A DNA stretch of 64,000 nucleotides from Sphagnum compactum (lineage: Eukaryota; Bryophyta; Sphagnopsida; Sphagnales): the NCBI GenBank assembly GCA_965153455.1, contig OZ234503.1:12157118-12221117 (forward strand), in the 5' to 3' direction. The position numbers were made by a program, and so were the translations under genes. Below the pieces are notes generated by a model. It was not told the DNA's origin. It worked only from the letters and a program-made list of their open reading frames with translations, and made no database searches. Of this stretch, positions 1 to 13,000 are shown in pieces. Every line of letters begins with the position of its first letter. The stretch's first letter is position 1.

Positions 1-1742
1 GTATAATAAAGAAATGCATAACTTAGAGTGGAAATCCAAGATATGAGAGAGTTTTGCTCACCTTATGATTGTGAATGCGATACCCATTGATGGTACCGCG
101 AGTGTAGTTGTACCTTATTTTGCGTCTCCAAACTTGTAGCTACAAAGAGAAACACAATCAAAGTTTCAACATAGATTTTGACAACAACTTGAATAATGCC
201 CGACTCTGTTACATTCATGCGACCACAAATTCACCAAATATTTTGAAGCAAATGCCATACCTTTCAAGAGTTGGAGCAAATTGAGGCAGAAGATGGAAAC
301 TAAGTGTTCATTGATTCAGCTTTTAATTGGAAGGCGAAAGATATATTGGCTTAGGCAAGAAGAGCTATGCGAGTTGAGCTTTCTTGCAGTGTTGCAAAAG
401 TCGTTGCATGTGCGTTAGTGATTTTGTGTGGGATCCCGGGAAGAATTGAAGCGCATAATTTGTCGATTGTGTGGAAGGAAGCTTTCGATTCAATTTCTGT
501 GATCATATGGAGCTTGATTCATTCTGTGGAGCCCGGGGTTTAGGGTTCAAACCCTAAACCCTAAATCATGTTGTTGGAGCTTGATTGTGGAAGGCTTGGT
601 GGTGTTTCCCGTAGCGCTCTGTTCAAATTCGTCATTTTAAAACGTGTGATCAGTTCACTGCACTTGCGAAGATCACGTCGTTCCGACAGAATTTCATTCC
701 GGCATGTTGTTGTTGTTGTTTTTCTTTTTCTTTTTTTCCCGGAGAAGAAGTTTTGATCCTCATGTCATATCCACTCCTGAAGGAACAATGCAGAGAAAGA
801 GCCAATCGGTGTTTCCTCGAGAACCTGTATGACTGCATGCATTTTGAAAGCTTCATGAGAGAGAGGAGTAAAGAACGCAGTGCAAGGAGGCGTCGGCGTC
901 GTCGGCCATTGTAGGGAACAAACGATGCGCGGAGGTTCGGCGGCATGGATCCTCCTCCGTCGTGACACTACGCCGTTTGTGCACCGCAGTCAACATCTTC
1001 TTCTGCAGCCTGCTGTTGCTGCAGGACCTGCTTCCATGCCTCAATGTATTGAAACAAAGGCAGTGATGAAAGACCACGGCGGTGGTGAGTTATGTTCGTC
1101 TTCTTTATCTCTTGTACTGCCGTGTTACGCGACAATTTTTTTGTTTGCCGATGCATTACTTGTGCCATCCCCGCATGCCCCTAGGGTTTCGTCTGTGTGA
1201 TTGACCGAGGATCGGTTTTTGTGTATAATTGTTGCTTGGCAATAGTTGTCGATCTTCTCGTGAAGCAGGTTGTTCCCCTGCCTGGGAGATTTTTTTTTTA
1301 AAACATTTCTCTCACCCCTTGCAATGGATATAGCAATTTTGTATGGCCTGTGTGCAGAGCTGTGCCATGACATTAGGAAAAGAAGTGACCTTGGAGATTG
1401 TAGATTTCTAACCAGGTCAAGTGGCTCCTGACAGATCAGAAGAGGATTGTAAAGAAATGGTGGTGCAAGTTATTCTCAGATCCATCACAATGGTGGGATC
1501 ACAGGGCAGAAAAGGTAAATGTTCCCATTCATGTTCAGAATCTCTCATTGATGCAGGAGGCTGGTACTCGTTTTTTTGTTTGGGTCTGAGTAGCCTGGGC
1601 TCTGAGACAGCTGATGAGCTGGAGTTTGTTCTCTGGTTGTAGGGGAATGCAAGGTATCCCGATTTCAAACATAAGAAGACATGGGTGGGACTGTGGCTCA
1701 GTGACAATTTGAACCCTCCATGTAGAAGCAGAGCTAGCTGCA
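1..1742. other. Upstream region of the PPR gene, no supported gene
   Basis: No ORF here resembles a known protein. A telomere-type motif lies at about 539-565: one TTTAGGG facing two CCCTAAA units, a small inverted arrangement. The PPR reading frame is closed just upstream of its ATG by a TGA near 1707. Any targeting-peptide exon would therefore have to be spliced in from this region. I could not identify one. Confidence 0.5.
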
Positions 1743-3905
1743 ATGGCACCAGGGACTGTGCAATTGAGCATTTTTTCATGGAATAGTAGGCTTGCAAGAT
1801 ATGTGAAGGCTGGACAGTATGAGAACACAATGAGGCTTTTTCAACAAATGAAACAAGAAGGGATGAGCCCTGACAAGTTCACTTTTGTTCGAGTGCTCAA
1901 TGCATGTGCTAATTTACCAGCACTTGAAGAGGGCAGATCCATCCACATGCAGATCATACAGAGTGGCTGTGACTCGGATATCTATGTGTGTAACAGCCTT
2001 ATTGACATGTATGCCAAATGTGGGAGTCTTGAGGATGCTTAGAGTGTGTTCAACACGATGCGCTCACATGATGTGGTTATGTGGAATTCCCTCATTTTGG
2101 GACATGTCAGATGTGGGCAAGGGCTGAAGGCATTGGCATTGTTTCATCAGATGCAACAGGAAGGGATGGAGCCAGACCCTGTTACGTTTGTGGGGGTGGT
2201 CAATGCATGTGCCAGTATAGCTGCACTTGAAGATGGCAAGCGAGTTCATGAACAGATCATTCAAAGAGGCTTTGAGTCCATTATGTTTGTGGGTAATAGC
2301 CTTGTTGACATGTATGCCAAATGTGGGAGCATAGAAGATGCTTTGAGAGTTTTTAAGAGGATGTCCACACGCAATGTGGTTGCTTGGAGTGCCATCATTT
2401 TGGGACATGTAAAATGTGGTCAAGGGCATAAGGCTTTGGAATTGTCTAGCCAAATGCAACAGGAAGGGGTGGAGCCAAACCCTGTCACTTTTGTGAGAAT
2501 TCTGAATGCATGTGCCAGTATAGAGGCACTTAAACAAGGCAATGATGTTCATGAACAGATCATTCAAAGTGGTCGGGAGTCTAATGTATCTGTGGGTAGT
2601 AGGCTTGTTGACATGTATGCTAAATGTGGGAGCATAGATGAGGCTTGGAGAGTTTTTAACAGCACGCCCAAATGTGATGTGGTTGCTTGGAATGCCATGA
2701 TTCTGGGCTATGCAAAGTGTGGACAAGGGCAGAAGGCACTGCCACTCTCTTGCCAAATGCAATATGAAGGGGTGCACCCAGTACCTGTCACCTTTGTGGG
2801 GATGCTCAATGCATGTGCTCGTGTAGCAGCACTTGAAGAGGGAGGGCACATTCATGGAGCAATTATTCAAAGTGGTTATGAATCTGATGTCTTTGTGGGT
2901 AGCAGCCTTATTGATATGTATGGCAAATGTGGTAGCGTAGAGGATGCTTGGAGAGTGTTCAACAGGATGCCCAGACGCAACATGGTTGCTTGGACTGCCA
3001 TGCTTGGAGCCTATGCCATGCATGGGCATGCTAATGAGGCTCTTGCACATTTCAAACGAATGTGTGAACAAGGTGTAGAGATAGATGACATAACTTTTCT
3101 TTCTCTTTTATCAGCTTGTCGGCATGCAGGCCTAGTGGATGAAGGCCTGTGCTACTTCAAATCCATGAATCCAGTTTATGGTATCTCTCCAACAAATGAG
3201 CACTATGCCTGTGTGGTTGATCTTCTTGGTCGTGCTGGCCATCTGCATGATGCAGAGGTTCTGATCAAGACAATGCCCTGTGAACCAAATGCTACTGTGT
3301 GGATGGCCTTACTTGGTGCTTGTAGAATTCATGGTAATTTGGAGATGGGAGAATGCATTGCAAGAAGAGTACTTGAATCAGACCCAGGAAATTCTGCAGG
3401 CTATGTGCTGCTATCGAATATCTATGCTGCTGCTGGCAACTGGGATCTCAGTGCAACTGTTCAAAAACTGAGGTTGGAAAGAGGTATCAGGAGACAGCAA
3501 GGCCGCACCTGGATTGAGGTGAATAATGAGGTGCATACATTTGTAGTAGATGACCAAGAACATCCTCAAATAAATGAAATCCATGCTGAACTAACGAGAT
3601 TATCTGTACAGATGAAGGATGCTGGGTATGTACCAGACATCAGATTTATGCTACATGATGTAGAGGAAGAAGAAAAGTTGTTTCATTTGTGTCACCACAG
3701 TGAGAAGCTGGCCATTGCATATGGGCTTATCAGCACACCTCCTGGTACTCCAATTCGCGTTTTCAAGAATCTGCATGTATGTGGTGATTGCCACAGTGCC
3801 GCCAAGTTTATTGCAAAGCTAGTTGGGAGAGCAATCATAATAAGGGATGCCAACCAATTTCATCACTTTGAGAATGGTCTGTGTTCGTGTAAAGATTATT
3901 GGTGA
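1743..3905 (+). CDS. DYW-type pentatricopeptide repeat protein, interrupted by one in-frame stop
   Basis: This is a PLS-class PPR protein with E and DYW domains. Such proteins bind organelle RNA and usually specify C-to-U editing. The frame is open for 721 codons except for TAG at 2040-2042, where sister repeats read EDAW or EDAL. Repeats carry the hallmark LIDMYAKCGS and VAWNAMILGY motifs. The C-terminus has a PG-box-like GYVPD, the deaminase zinc motifs HSE and CGDCH, and ends CSCKDYW, so the catalytic domain is complete. The gene is intronless. No transit peptide is visible at the N-terminus (MAPGTVQLSIFSWNSRL), so the 5' end may be truncated or lie on an unseen exon. After the stop, the first ATG in frame is 2058, which would give a protein of about 615 residues. 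It may be a recent pseudogene or a shortened functional gene; the sequence alone cannot decide. Confidence 0.85.
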
Positions 3906-6900
3906 TGTCAAGTTTAGTCTCAGCAGCACCTGGTGAGTCATTTTTTCCCAGAATGTCATGACAGTTCTGTTAACACTTTAACAGAAACTCCAGTATTATA
4001 TTCTGCCAATATGTGCCAGAACTTTTCAAGTGCAAGTTGATATCTGTATACATCGTTCATTCATGGGTCTCGGGCCAATCAGTGCACCAGACTGTCATGA
4101 AACCCATCATGGGATTTGGCCTATAGCATCAAAGATGGGAACCTGTTTGGAGTTTGAGGGCTAAATGTCGGATTAAACCCCCAAAAAAAGGTTGGAAAAT
4201 ATCATATGATATGTGGTGACATAATTGTTAAGATTTTGCCACATCAAAAACCAAGCCCTTGTTAATTTTTCAACTTTGTGAAAGATTGTTGAACAAAAGT
4301 GACTTCACAACTTTAACTTGCAATAGGCGAAGTCATTTGCATTCACGTCCAAAAACAACCAAACCCGAATCATAAAACTTAAATAATTCTCTTACTATAG
4401 ATAACAAGACATTGCGGTAGTAAAACTGAAAAATTACAAGATACCAAGGACATGAAAATTGTCAAAACAGGTACCCTACAATCACAACTAGTGTCAGAGG
4501 CTTTAATGTTAAAAGATTTAGCACCTACTGAACACCTAGATAGTGATGTGCCCTCCAACACTAACACTAGAGTTAGCTAGCTCTAGGATCATGTATTCAC
4601 ACATAACATCTATTTTAACAGGACAAAGTTGAGAAGGCAAGAGAATAGGACACCAATGAGTTAGAAAGGAACATGAAAAGAAAGAATGACAATGTTCAAA
4701 CTTTTTTCATGCCCGTGCAACAAGGGAGAAATGGTGGAAAGGAGAGGAAACCACTGTTTGGGGGGAGGGGGGGTGGTGGGGGTGGTGGGTGTTTAGTGGT
4801 GTTGCTTTAGAATAGGTTTAGTGACTAGATTTTAATGAAACTAAAACCCACCTATCACCATAGATTTGTTTGCTCATTTCCATCTTGTGAATTTGTCTTT
4901 TGAATGGAAGTGTTTTTATTTTTTTTAAAAGGCAAATTTCAATGTTGAGTTTAAAATCTTTTGGTTATAACATGGATATTGGACACGTTTCAATTATGGT
5001 ATGTGCATTGATAATTACATACATTACTTGAAGACCAAGGTGTGGGATGATTGGTGATGATTTTTTTGTAAGGCAATGACCCCCCAAACTTTGGGAGGCC
5101 ATATCTTGGGCATCTCTTAACCACTTCGAATAATTTAAAAAGTAATATACACATGTAGAAAAAATTTACAATTCATCTTTGTACCCCTAAGCTAACAAAC
5201 CTAAATTTAGATCATGAATATCTTTTGAGGACTTAAATGTTCTAACATCAATTTATGTACGCTATGCCAAAACCATTATTTTTTTTCACCCTTGTTACAT
5301 GATACTTGAAAGAGATTCTTTTGCATCATTATAAATGTTATAGATGATCACATGTATTTGAAGTTACACTTAACACTACAAAGTAAACTAATGGATATTG
5401 GAAGCATGATAGGGAAGCCAATAACAAAGTGAATTCCATTTGCCAAATGAAATGACATGAAGCTCTAAAATAATTTGAATGTAGTAAAATACTAGGACTT
5501 GGTCAAAGACTTGCTCTACAAGGACAAGTTTTTTGTGTTGGGTTTGGATGTGTTCAATGTCATTATTTTATAATGTTTAAGTTACAAAAAAATTCCTTAT
5601 TAGTTTTTTGAAGCTTTTCCCAACACCTTATAGGGTGACCTTTTTTCTTCAAGATTGCTAATTCCCATGACTTTTTCCTCCGTTTTTCTTTCATTTTGCC
5701 TTTAAGAACCACAAAAGCACTTTGCAAATTTTCTTGTTTTGTTTTTATGTGGTCCCTAGGTCTTTCAATGAAGCATCAAAAGGCGGTATTGCACCTTGAT
5801 TTATCCTTTTTCTATTTGCATTTTTCATTCTCCCCTTGGGTAATAAATCTTTTATTCAATCCCATGTAATGCACAAGATCGTTTGGAAACTTCAAGGATA
5901 TCTTTGGAAAAAACCAAATGATAGTTAGGATCCTTCCCTAGGATTCCAATGGATGGGAAGTTCAACTAAGTTAAATTGGGATTATTCATCTTTAGATTGA
6001 AGTATGTAACAAATTTGCTACAAGATTTGTTTTAAATAAGGATATAAATACAATTTAATGGTATGAAGTGTGAGAGTGTGATAAGAAACTCTTTGCAACA
6101 TTATAATTGGTGGCATATGTTTTGGGTTGCCTTTTCAAATATTTCAAATCACAACACTTATGTTTCCCAAAAATGAAATGTGTTTGTAACCAGGTTTTTA
6201 ATTGTATTTCAACAACACTTAGATTTGGTGGTCACTGCATGTTAAATCAATATTAACAAATCCATAGTTTGTAACTTATTCACACCAAAAAGGTAGTTAA
6301 CATTAAAATCTATGTGTCATCTAATGTGGCATTTGGTGTTATCTTGGTGGTTGGCTGATGGTAGGTTGATGGTAGGTTATTAAAATATTTTAATATTAAA
6401 AAAAAATTGCAACAACATTTACAATGTTTCATACCACCCCCAAAAAGGTTATGTAACCTTGATTTTGTTCCCTACACACAATTCTTGTCCTTGACACAAA
6501 ATTCTAGTTTTATGTTCCCTTGTTGTTCCTTATTAGGTTCTTATATATTCCTTATGAAACATTAATTATTCTATTAGTTGCACCATTTCCTACCTATGTT
6601 GATTTCAACAATTATGTGTTATTACCCGCTTGCTTTTCTTTCTTTTGCCATCTCCACTTCCACTTTAAAGTTCCACATTTTCATCATTATTGTCATGCAT
6701 AATGTTTTGTCATCAAAGCTTTTGTTATTGCCACAAACCATGGACTATTTCGAGACACACGGTGGTTATGACAGGGACATCAAATATTCAAAAGAAAATA
6801 AGTTTATTGAATTAGGTGAAGGCACACTATGCCCCCCAAAAATGTAATCACACACAAAAATTTTGCATTTGGTTTTTGTTGGTACATGTGAACATCACAT

Positions 6901-7930
6901 CTTAGATGATTTTTGCTCATTTCAAGTATTTGCATTAGCTTTAACTTAAACTATTTTATTTAAAAAGAAAATCCAACCAACATTTACAAACTTGAACATA
7001 GGATATATATTTGTGTTGAATAGATGCATCACAGAGTATGGAAATTTGCAAATATATTTCAAAACTAAGGTTATGGGTGGAGTTTTGTAGTGAATTTTTT
7101 TGTGGTGAGTGATTTTGATTTACACTTACTTAATTTGGGACCATATAGAATTTGAAATTTTTGGTTGAAAATCTATTAAAAAATGTGTTTATTGACATTT
7201 TTGAACAATAAATGCATAATAAACTTTTATTTTTGGGGGAAAACCATTACTTTCAGAAAAGTGAGGAGATTTCATTGGTAGGCATTTTATTTTTTTTCAT
7301 TTTTCTTTGGCTTGGTAATGTGTTATGAACCACAAACATGAGGCCCCATGGCCGTTGAAAAAATTACGTAGAATATTTTATGCACATTGATTTTATCCAA
7401 TCCTCTTCATCTAACCATTGGATCAAATTTAACTAAATGATTCAAAATGAGTTTTGAATTCCAAATTTTTTTCATGCACATTTAAAATCTTTTTTGTCTT
7501 ATGTTTAGGATTTTGAAAAGATGCAACAAGATTTTAGCTTAACACATTCCTATCATGCTTGTTATACTTTTTTTGGGTGAAAAGTAGTGAAAAATGGTTC
7601 ACCCGCAGTGTGACTTCACCCAATCCTTATCAATTTTGCAAAGAAACAATATGAATGTCATGAACATACCTAGTTCTTGAATCTTTATCAATCTATCAAT
7701 GTCATGAACACACACCATTTCTTGAACCCATATCAATTTTGAATAGAATCAAAGTTCAATGTTTAGAAGTTCAATGTATTTTCAAAAGTTCAACAATTAA
7801 TTTAGAGAAAAAATATTCATAACATCTTGTATTCTTTTCAACCAATCACCCATAGTCAACATCCAATGATGACATGACTAATCCATAGATAAATAAATAG
7901 AAAGGTAATAAGCAAATTGTAATTTCAAAC
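3906..7930. other. AT-rich intergenic DNA, no supported gene
   Basis: The stretch is strongly AT-rich with only short, unrecognisable ORFs. A G-rich tract lies at about 4758-4790. I see no coding region, RNA gene or clear transposon end here. It may be old transposon DNA belonging to the degraded element that follows, but no terminal repeats could be recognised. Confidence 0.5.
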
Positions 7931-7939
7931 TTTGAATCC

Positions 7940-8200
7940 ATACTAGAGGTATTGGTGAGGAGACCTCAACAAACCAATTGGGAACATGAAAAAATATTAG
8001 CTCTCATCCAAGCTAAGAAGGAAGAACGTGAAGCAAGATTGGTGTAAATGGATGGTTGATGCAAATTTGGAACAACAATTTCCAAATAGAGGCAAATCTT
8101 GTCATGAATGTACATTGTTCAGATCATGCGAGAAATTCTCCAACATGCAAAGATTATAAGTGGGGGTCACTTGTAAGTAAAAAATGTCTACATGGCTAGC
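7940..8200 (+). pseudogene. Remnant of Myb/SANT-like ORF1 of a PIF/Harbinger element
   Basis: Around 7976-8045 the frame reads NWEHEKILALIQAKKEERE and then hits TAA. This resembles the start of the trihelix/Myb-like domain that PIF/Harbinger ORF1 proteins and related plant factors share (NW..EE.LALI.AK). Near 8150 a second piece reads TCKDYKWGSLVSK, like the CKDKWGSLV helix of the same domain. Stops and frame changes separate the pieces, so it is not functional. In these elements ORF1 acts with the transposase in DNA binding. The matching transposase remnant lies about 1.2 kb downstream on the opposite strand, the usual converging layout. Confidence 0.6.
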
Positions 8201-9389
8201 ATTAAACATAATCAAGATTATTAGACCATGAATATCCAAGACATAACTAACTAGTGTGCATCTTTTTCAAAATTTTGGATGATGATTGTATGAAATGAAT
8301 TAGGATTTCCTTGGCAAAAGGTCCATAATTTAGCCACACATGCAAGATTTGATGAATGATGGAGATGACAGTTACAAACCAATTAGGAAAACCCCATAGG
8401 AGCCCATTGAAATTAATGACAGCTTTGCAACTTTAGAATCAAGATTGAGGAATGAAAATTTGAATCCAAAATACAAAATCTGTGCATATGGTGTTGACGA
8501 GACATGAATGTATGAGGAACTTCAGACCACACCACTTCTAGTTTGACATGTTAACTTGCCATAAGCTTCCCCACCTTTGAAATCAAGGATTGTTACAAAG
8601 AACATTGTCCCATTGGGATCCCAACATAATCTATTCCCCAAATTCCCAAATCAATCAATAAAGTAGGTTACAAAAAAGGACAATAGTTGTTTGATGTGTC
8701 AAGAATATAAGGGTGAAAAATTTAGTATTATTTAATTCACAAGGCAATGGCTAAAGCTATAAGAAAAGAAATCAAATTGTTCATAGAATCACTTGATCAC
8801 ATACACACCAACAACATATTAATGGAAGAAAATTGAACTTTAACCCAAGAAACTATGCTTGAAAAAAATAATGAATACTTCAAGGAGAGAGACAAAAACA
8901 TCAACCAAAATAAAATAAATATGGTGAAAGCTATTACCAATTTGACACAAGTGACAAACATGGTATTTTTGTGGATTAGCAACAACAATGACAACATCAA
9001 GGTTCTAATCCAAGCTCCTAAAACTAAAGATGATGAAATTGGAAATGATGCTGCAATAAATGACTAAAAGTAAAAAGTTGTCACATCATTGGGTGATGTA
9101 AATGACTTGAAGCAAACCTAAAACATGGCAATTAAATTAAATTTTTTTTTAATGTCACTATTAACAAAATGAGGTTGAAGATCAGAGTCTAAACTTGATT
9201 CATGCTCCTCTATTTGCCAAGATAATGAATAAATTCCCTTCATAGAACATCTTCAAACCTCTTTTCTCCTTCCATGTTCTATTGATATCTTGGCTCATCT
9301 TGCATAATGTTAAAACTTGGCTGATAGATCTTCTTCATGAAAACCACTTGTAGTTTCTAGCTCAATGATGTGTAGGAAATGTTCAATAC
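8201..9389. other. Inside of degraded PIF/Harbinger element
   Basis: The region lies between the ORF1 and transposase remnants. A 70-codon open frame at 8855-9067 on + is rich in Asn and Lys (ITNLTQVTNMVFLWISN). It could be the decayed C-terminal part of ORF1, but no motif proves this. Confidence 0.35.
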
Positions 9390-10063
9390 TCATTTCATCC
9401 TTGATCCCCAATAGGTTAAATGCAAAAAACAACATGATGTAAAAATTTCAAGTATCAAAACCACATTCAATTTTGATTTGCAAAATAGTTCTTTGATAGT
9501 TATTTTCAGGATTCCAAAAATATTTTTTACTACAAAGTGGCCCGATTTGTGTTTTATTGTGTGGTGTCCATCTTTTTTGTATGGCATCATGATCCAATTA
9601 ATAAATGAATACCCTTTGTCCTCAAGCAAGTGAGGAGGGTGTCCAACTCCATGTCCTCTATTAATGTCAAACAAGGCTTGGTATTGAGCTTGTTTATACA
9701 ATGCTATGTATCATTTGTGAGTCAATGACATTTCATGGAAATCCAATGAAAACATCATTTAAAAAAAATTTACAATCCATCACAATTTCACAATGGAATA
9801 TCCCTTAGATTAATGATAATAGTAATCTCTTGGGAAATGGATTGTAGCTAGGTTTAAAAATCAATGTATGGGTGCCATTGATTGCACCTAGGTAGGCCGC
9901 ACCATTTTTTGAAATCTTCATGACAATGTGCATCTTTGGTCCCCTTAGCCATGAAATCAATTTTCCTTAGAAAAACATCCACTGCAGCAACGAATTCATT
10001 TAAAACCAAGGATACAATGGAAATTGATGGATTCATGGAAACATATTTCATACCTAGAAACAA
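9390..10063 (-). pseudogene. PIF/Harbinger DDE transposase remnant
   Basis: On the minus strand, 10063-9854 reads FLRKIDF and then EDFKKWCGLP, and 9701-9390 reads LLEDKGYSFINWIMMPYKKD followed by KNIFGILKITIKELF and TSCCFLH. These match in order the PIF/Harbinger transposase (DDE_Tnp_4) motifs FKxWCGLP, GAIDxTHI, LGDKGYPL, WLMTPYK, VVENAFGILK and CCCLLHN. The element is dead. After WCGLP the frame shifts, the first catalytic aspartate motif reads GAINGTH (D to N), and the glutamate motif reads VVKN (E to K). The middle aspartate (EDKGY) is kept. Only about the last two thirds of the transposase is recognisable. Confidence 0.8.
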
Positions 10064-13000
10064 ATCCTAGATAGTGGAATTGAAAATATGATGCACCAAC
10101 TAAAACAACAACATACAACCCATAGTGAAAATGACCTAATCTTGTGTTACATCCATGTTTTGATGCAATGTGAATGAAAAGCCAATAAAGAAACTTATCT
10201 AGATTGAATTTTGGGAAATTTTTTTTTTAATATGATGTAATTCAATAGCACAACATTGAAACAACATGTTTTAACACATTAGTGGCAACACCAATTAACA
10301 AAAGTTGCTGCAAACAAACATTTTGAGATTCCACACAAAGAATAGGATAGAAAAACAAAGAAATTGTAAAGCAAAACAAAGAAAAATGAAAGCTTACTTG
10401 AAATGAAAGTTGCTTGAAATGCTACAAACCCAAAAAAAGAGTTGACATTGAAAACCTAAACTTGCACAACATAATGCTACAAGGAGAATATGTCAATGAC
10501 AGCCGCATAACAATGCAACAACAAGACACCATGAAGAAGACATTGACAGTGAAATGCAAAGCAAAAAATTGAGGATTCAAGTTTGCGAATAAACGAGCAA
10601 AAATATTGAACACAAATAAACACAAAATATAAAAGAAGAGTGAGAATACACTAAGAGACAAAGAAATGATAGATGTAATTGAGTGATTGTGTTCAAGAAA
10701 AGGTGATGGTGGTTGTGAAATCTTGGTGATGGAACATTAAGGACAATGTTTCATTGATTTTGAAGGAAAAAAAAGATACCACCACATTAAATTTTGATTC
10801 CATGTTTGAATCATCAATTCTATAGGTAGGTTATTTTTAGGGAAAGAGGTGGGGTGGTGTTGTTGCGGGAATCTAGACACTAGTGCTACTTAGTACCATG
10901 ATGATCTACTGTTCCATAACATTTTATAAATAGCTAGTTCAATGTTAAGCAAGCTAACACTAAATGTGGTAACACTAAGTGTGAAGGTAGCTTTAGTATG
11001 CCTTGTGCCATTGAACACGTGTTGGATTGTAATTTTACAAAGTATACATATTTTTCAACCATACCCATAATTAGGGATTTTTTTTGTGAAGAAATTTTGC
11101 CATTTGGCAACAAAAGAAAGGGTTGCATCTTGTATAAAGATTTTTTTTTGGAAAAAGGCCCTTTGTGGAGGGAAAAAAAAAGTTGAATTTGCCATATTTA
11201 GACCATAGGTTCTTGTATGTCTCCATGGTTTGGAAAACAATTAATCTTGTCAATGATCTTCTTGTGGATAATTGCTGAATCCACCTACCTAACAAAACTA
11301 AACAAAATAAAACCCATGCCATAACCATCTTGTACACAATTTCCTTAAAAGTTGATTTTTATTTTTATTGACTTTCCAATGAAGAGAGAATTATTCAAAA
11401 TTTGATCACTCTTGGACCATAAGTTTAAAAATTATGAAACCACCTTGATGCACCAATGATGAGCATGAGCTTTCCCTTATTTCTTTACAATTAAATTGTT
11501 GAAGTTTTATTGAAATTTTAGTGAAAAAAATCTTGATAATTTAGTAACTCCAACATTGCAAGTTTAACTAAGGAATTTAGGTATGGAAAATTTTCATCAT
11601 TTGGTGACTTTTTAAATAAACAAATCGTTAACATATTCCCTTTAAAAAATACAAACCCAATAAAAATTCTTTAAAATTTCCATGTTCCTACACATTGTTC
11701 AAGCAAGTAGCCAAGCTATAAAAGGATTTTAATAAATACTTTCATGGTTGGTCTATAGCCTTAAGTGGCTAAATCTCCTTATGGATGATTACCTACTTAG
11801 TAATAAGATAATGAAAGAAAAGGTTTTCTAGCAAATTTTCAAATTTAATAAAATCTTGAATCTGATTTTGGACTTGGTCTTTCACATTTTAAATCTTGAT
11901 TTTTGATGAAATAAAAAAAAAATCCAAACGGAATCAAATTCTATCTACCACACACAACCCAATATCAAAAATTTTATAAGCATCAACATTGTATAACCAA
12001 TCAAAATTGATGACTCCAAATTACAAGTATACCTACCTGCAACATTATTGAAAAAATGAAATTTGTATCAAGGTTTCATTTGAATTTTGCAATATTGAAA
12101 ATTTGGCAAATGTTTGCAAAACATTAGCAAAAGTTATTGAATTTACATTAGAAGAAAAAACATTCCAAAGCTTTCCCAAAATTTTGTCAAAAGAGGAATT
12201 GTTTTTTGGAAATATACACTAAAAATTTGCATGACTAAAAAATAATAATAATACTTGGATACATAAAGAAGTAAACCTACAAGAAAAAAGGTTTGGAAGC
12301 AAGTTATTTTTTTAGTTTGGATTCTAGCAAGAGACCAATTCCTAGTTGTAACAAAAAATCAAAAAATTTAATTTTCAAGTTATGCAACATAAAATGTTGG
12401 AATTGGAAATCTGCTTGAAAATTGGACCTAAAATTGGCTTGGGCATAGAAAACAAATGTTAGCCAATTTCCACGAGTGTTGGACGGATATCACCTTTTCA
12501 TGATATCCACTAGATAAAAATATTCAGTCAAAATTATTTATAACTAGACATTTTAAAAATTACATTTAAATATTTGGGTCGAATATCATATTTTTAGGTT
12601 TTTTTACTGAACTAGGATATCAATTTATTGGATTTTGTTATTATTTATCAATTGGATATCAGTTTCAGATATTAACAATTATTTGGATTTCACATATTTT
12701 GTAAAACAAATGCCATTAAGACTAAAAGAAAAAGGTAATTTCCAAATGAAAAAAAAAGATATTGAAAAATTATTTACATGTCCACAATTTCATTTCTATC
12801 AATATCCTTCAAACTCTTGCAATTCCTCCTCTATCTATGATTGTTATTTCAATATTCTAAAAAAGCTAAAATATTTGTCATTTTTGTCCATTACATTTTT
12901 TTCCACAATGTTTTATAGAGATAAGGAAAAAAACTTAATCAAAAGTAAAGTTTACAAAATGCTTGAAAAAAAATCTTAGCATTAGAAAAAAGTTTCAAAT

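Noticed and set aside
2040-2042. Repair of the PPR stop codon by U-to-C RNA editing
   Set aside because: U-to-C editing in ferns and hornworts acts on organelle transcripts. This is a nuclear gene, so editing is not a credible rescue.
2064-3071. 335-codon open frame on the minus strand inside the PPR gene
   Set aside because: It is the complement of the 303-bp PPR repeats; its translation is repetitive in the same rhythm and matches no family.
12635-12979. 114-codon open frame in AT-rich DNA
   Set aside because: Lys/Phe/Ser-rich translation of AT-rich sequence with no domain.
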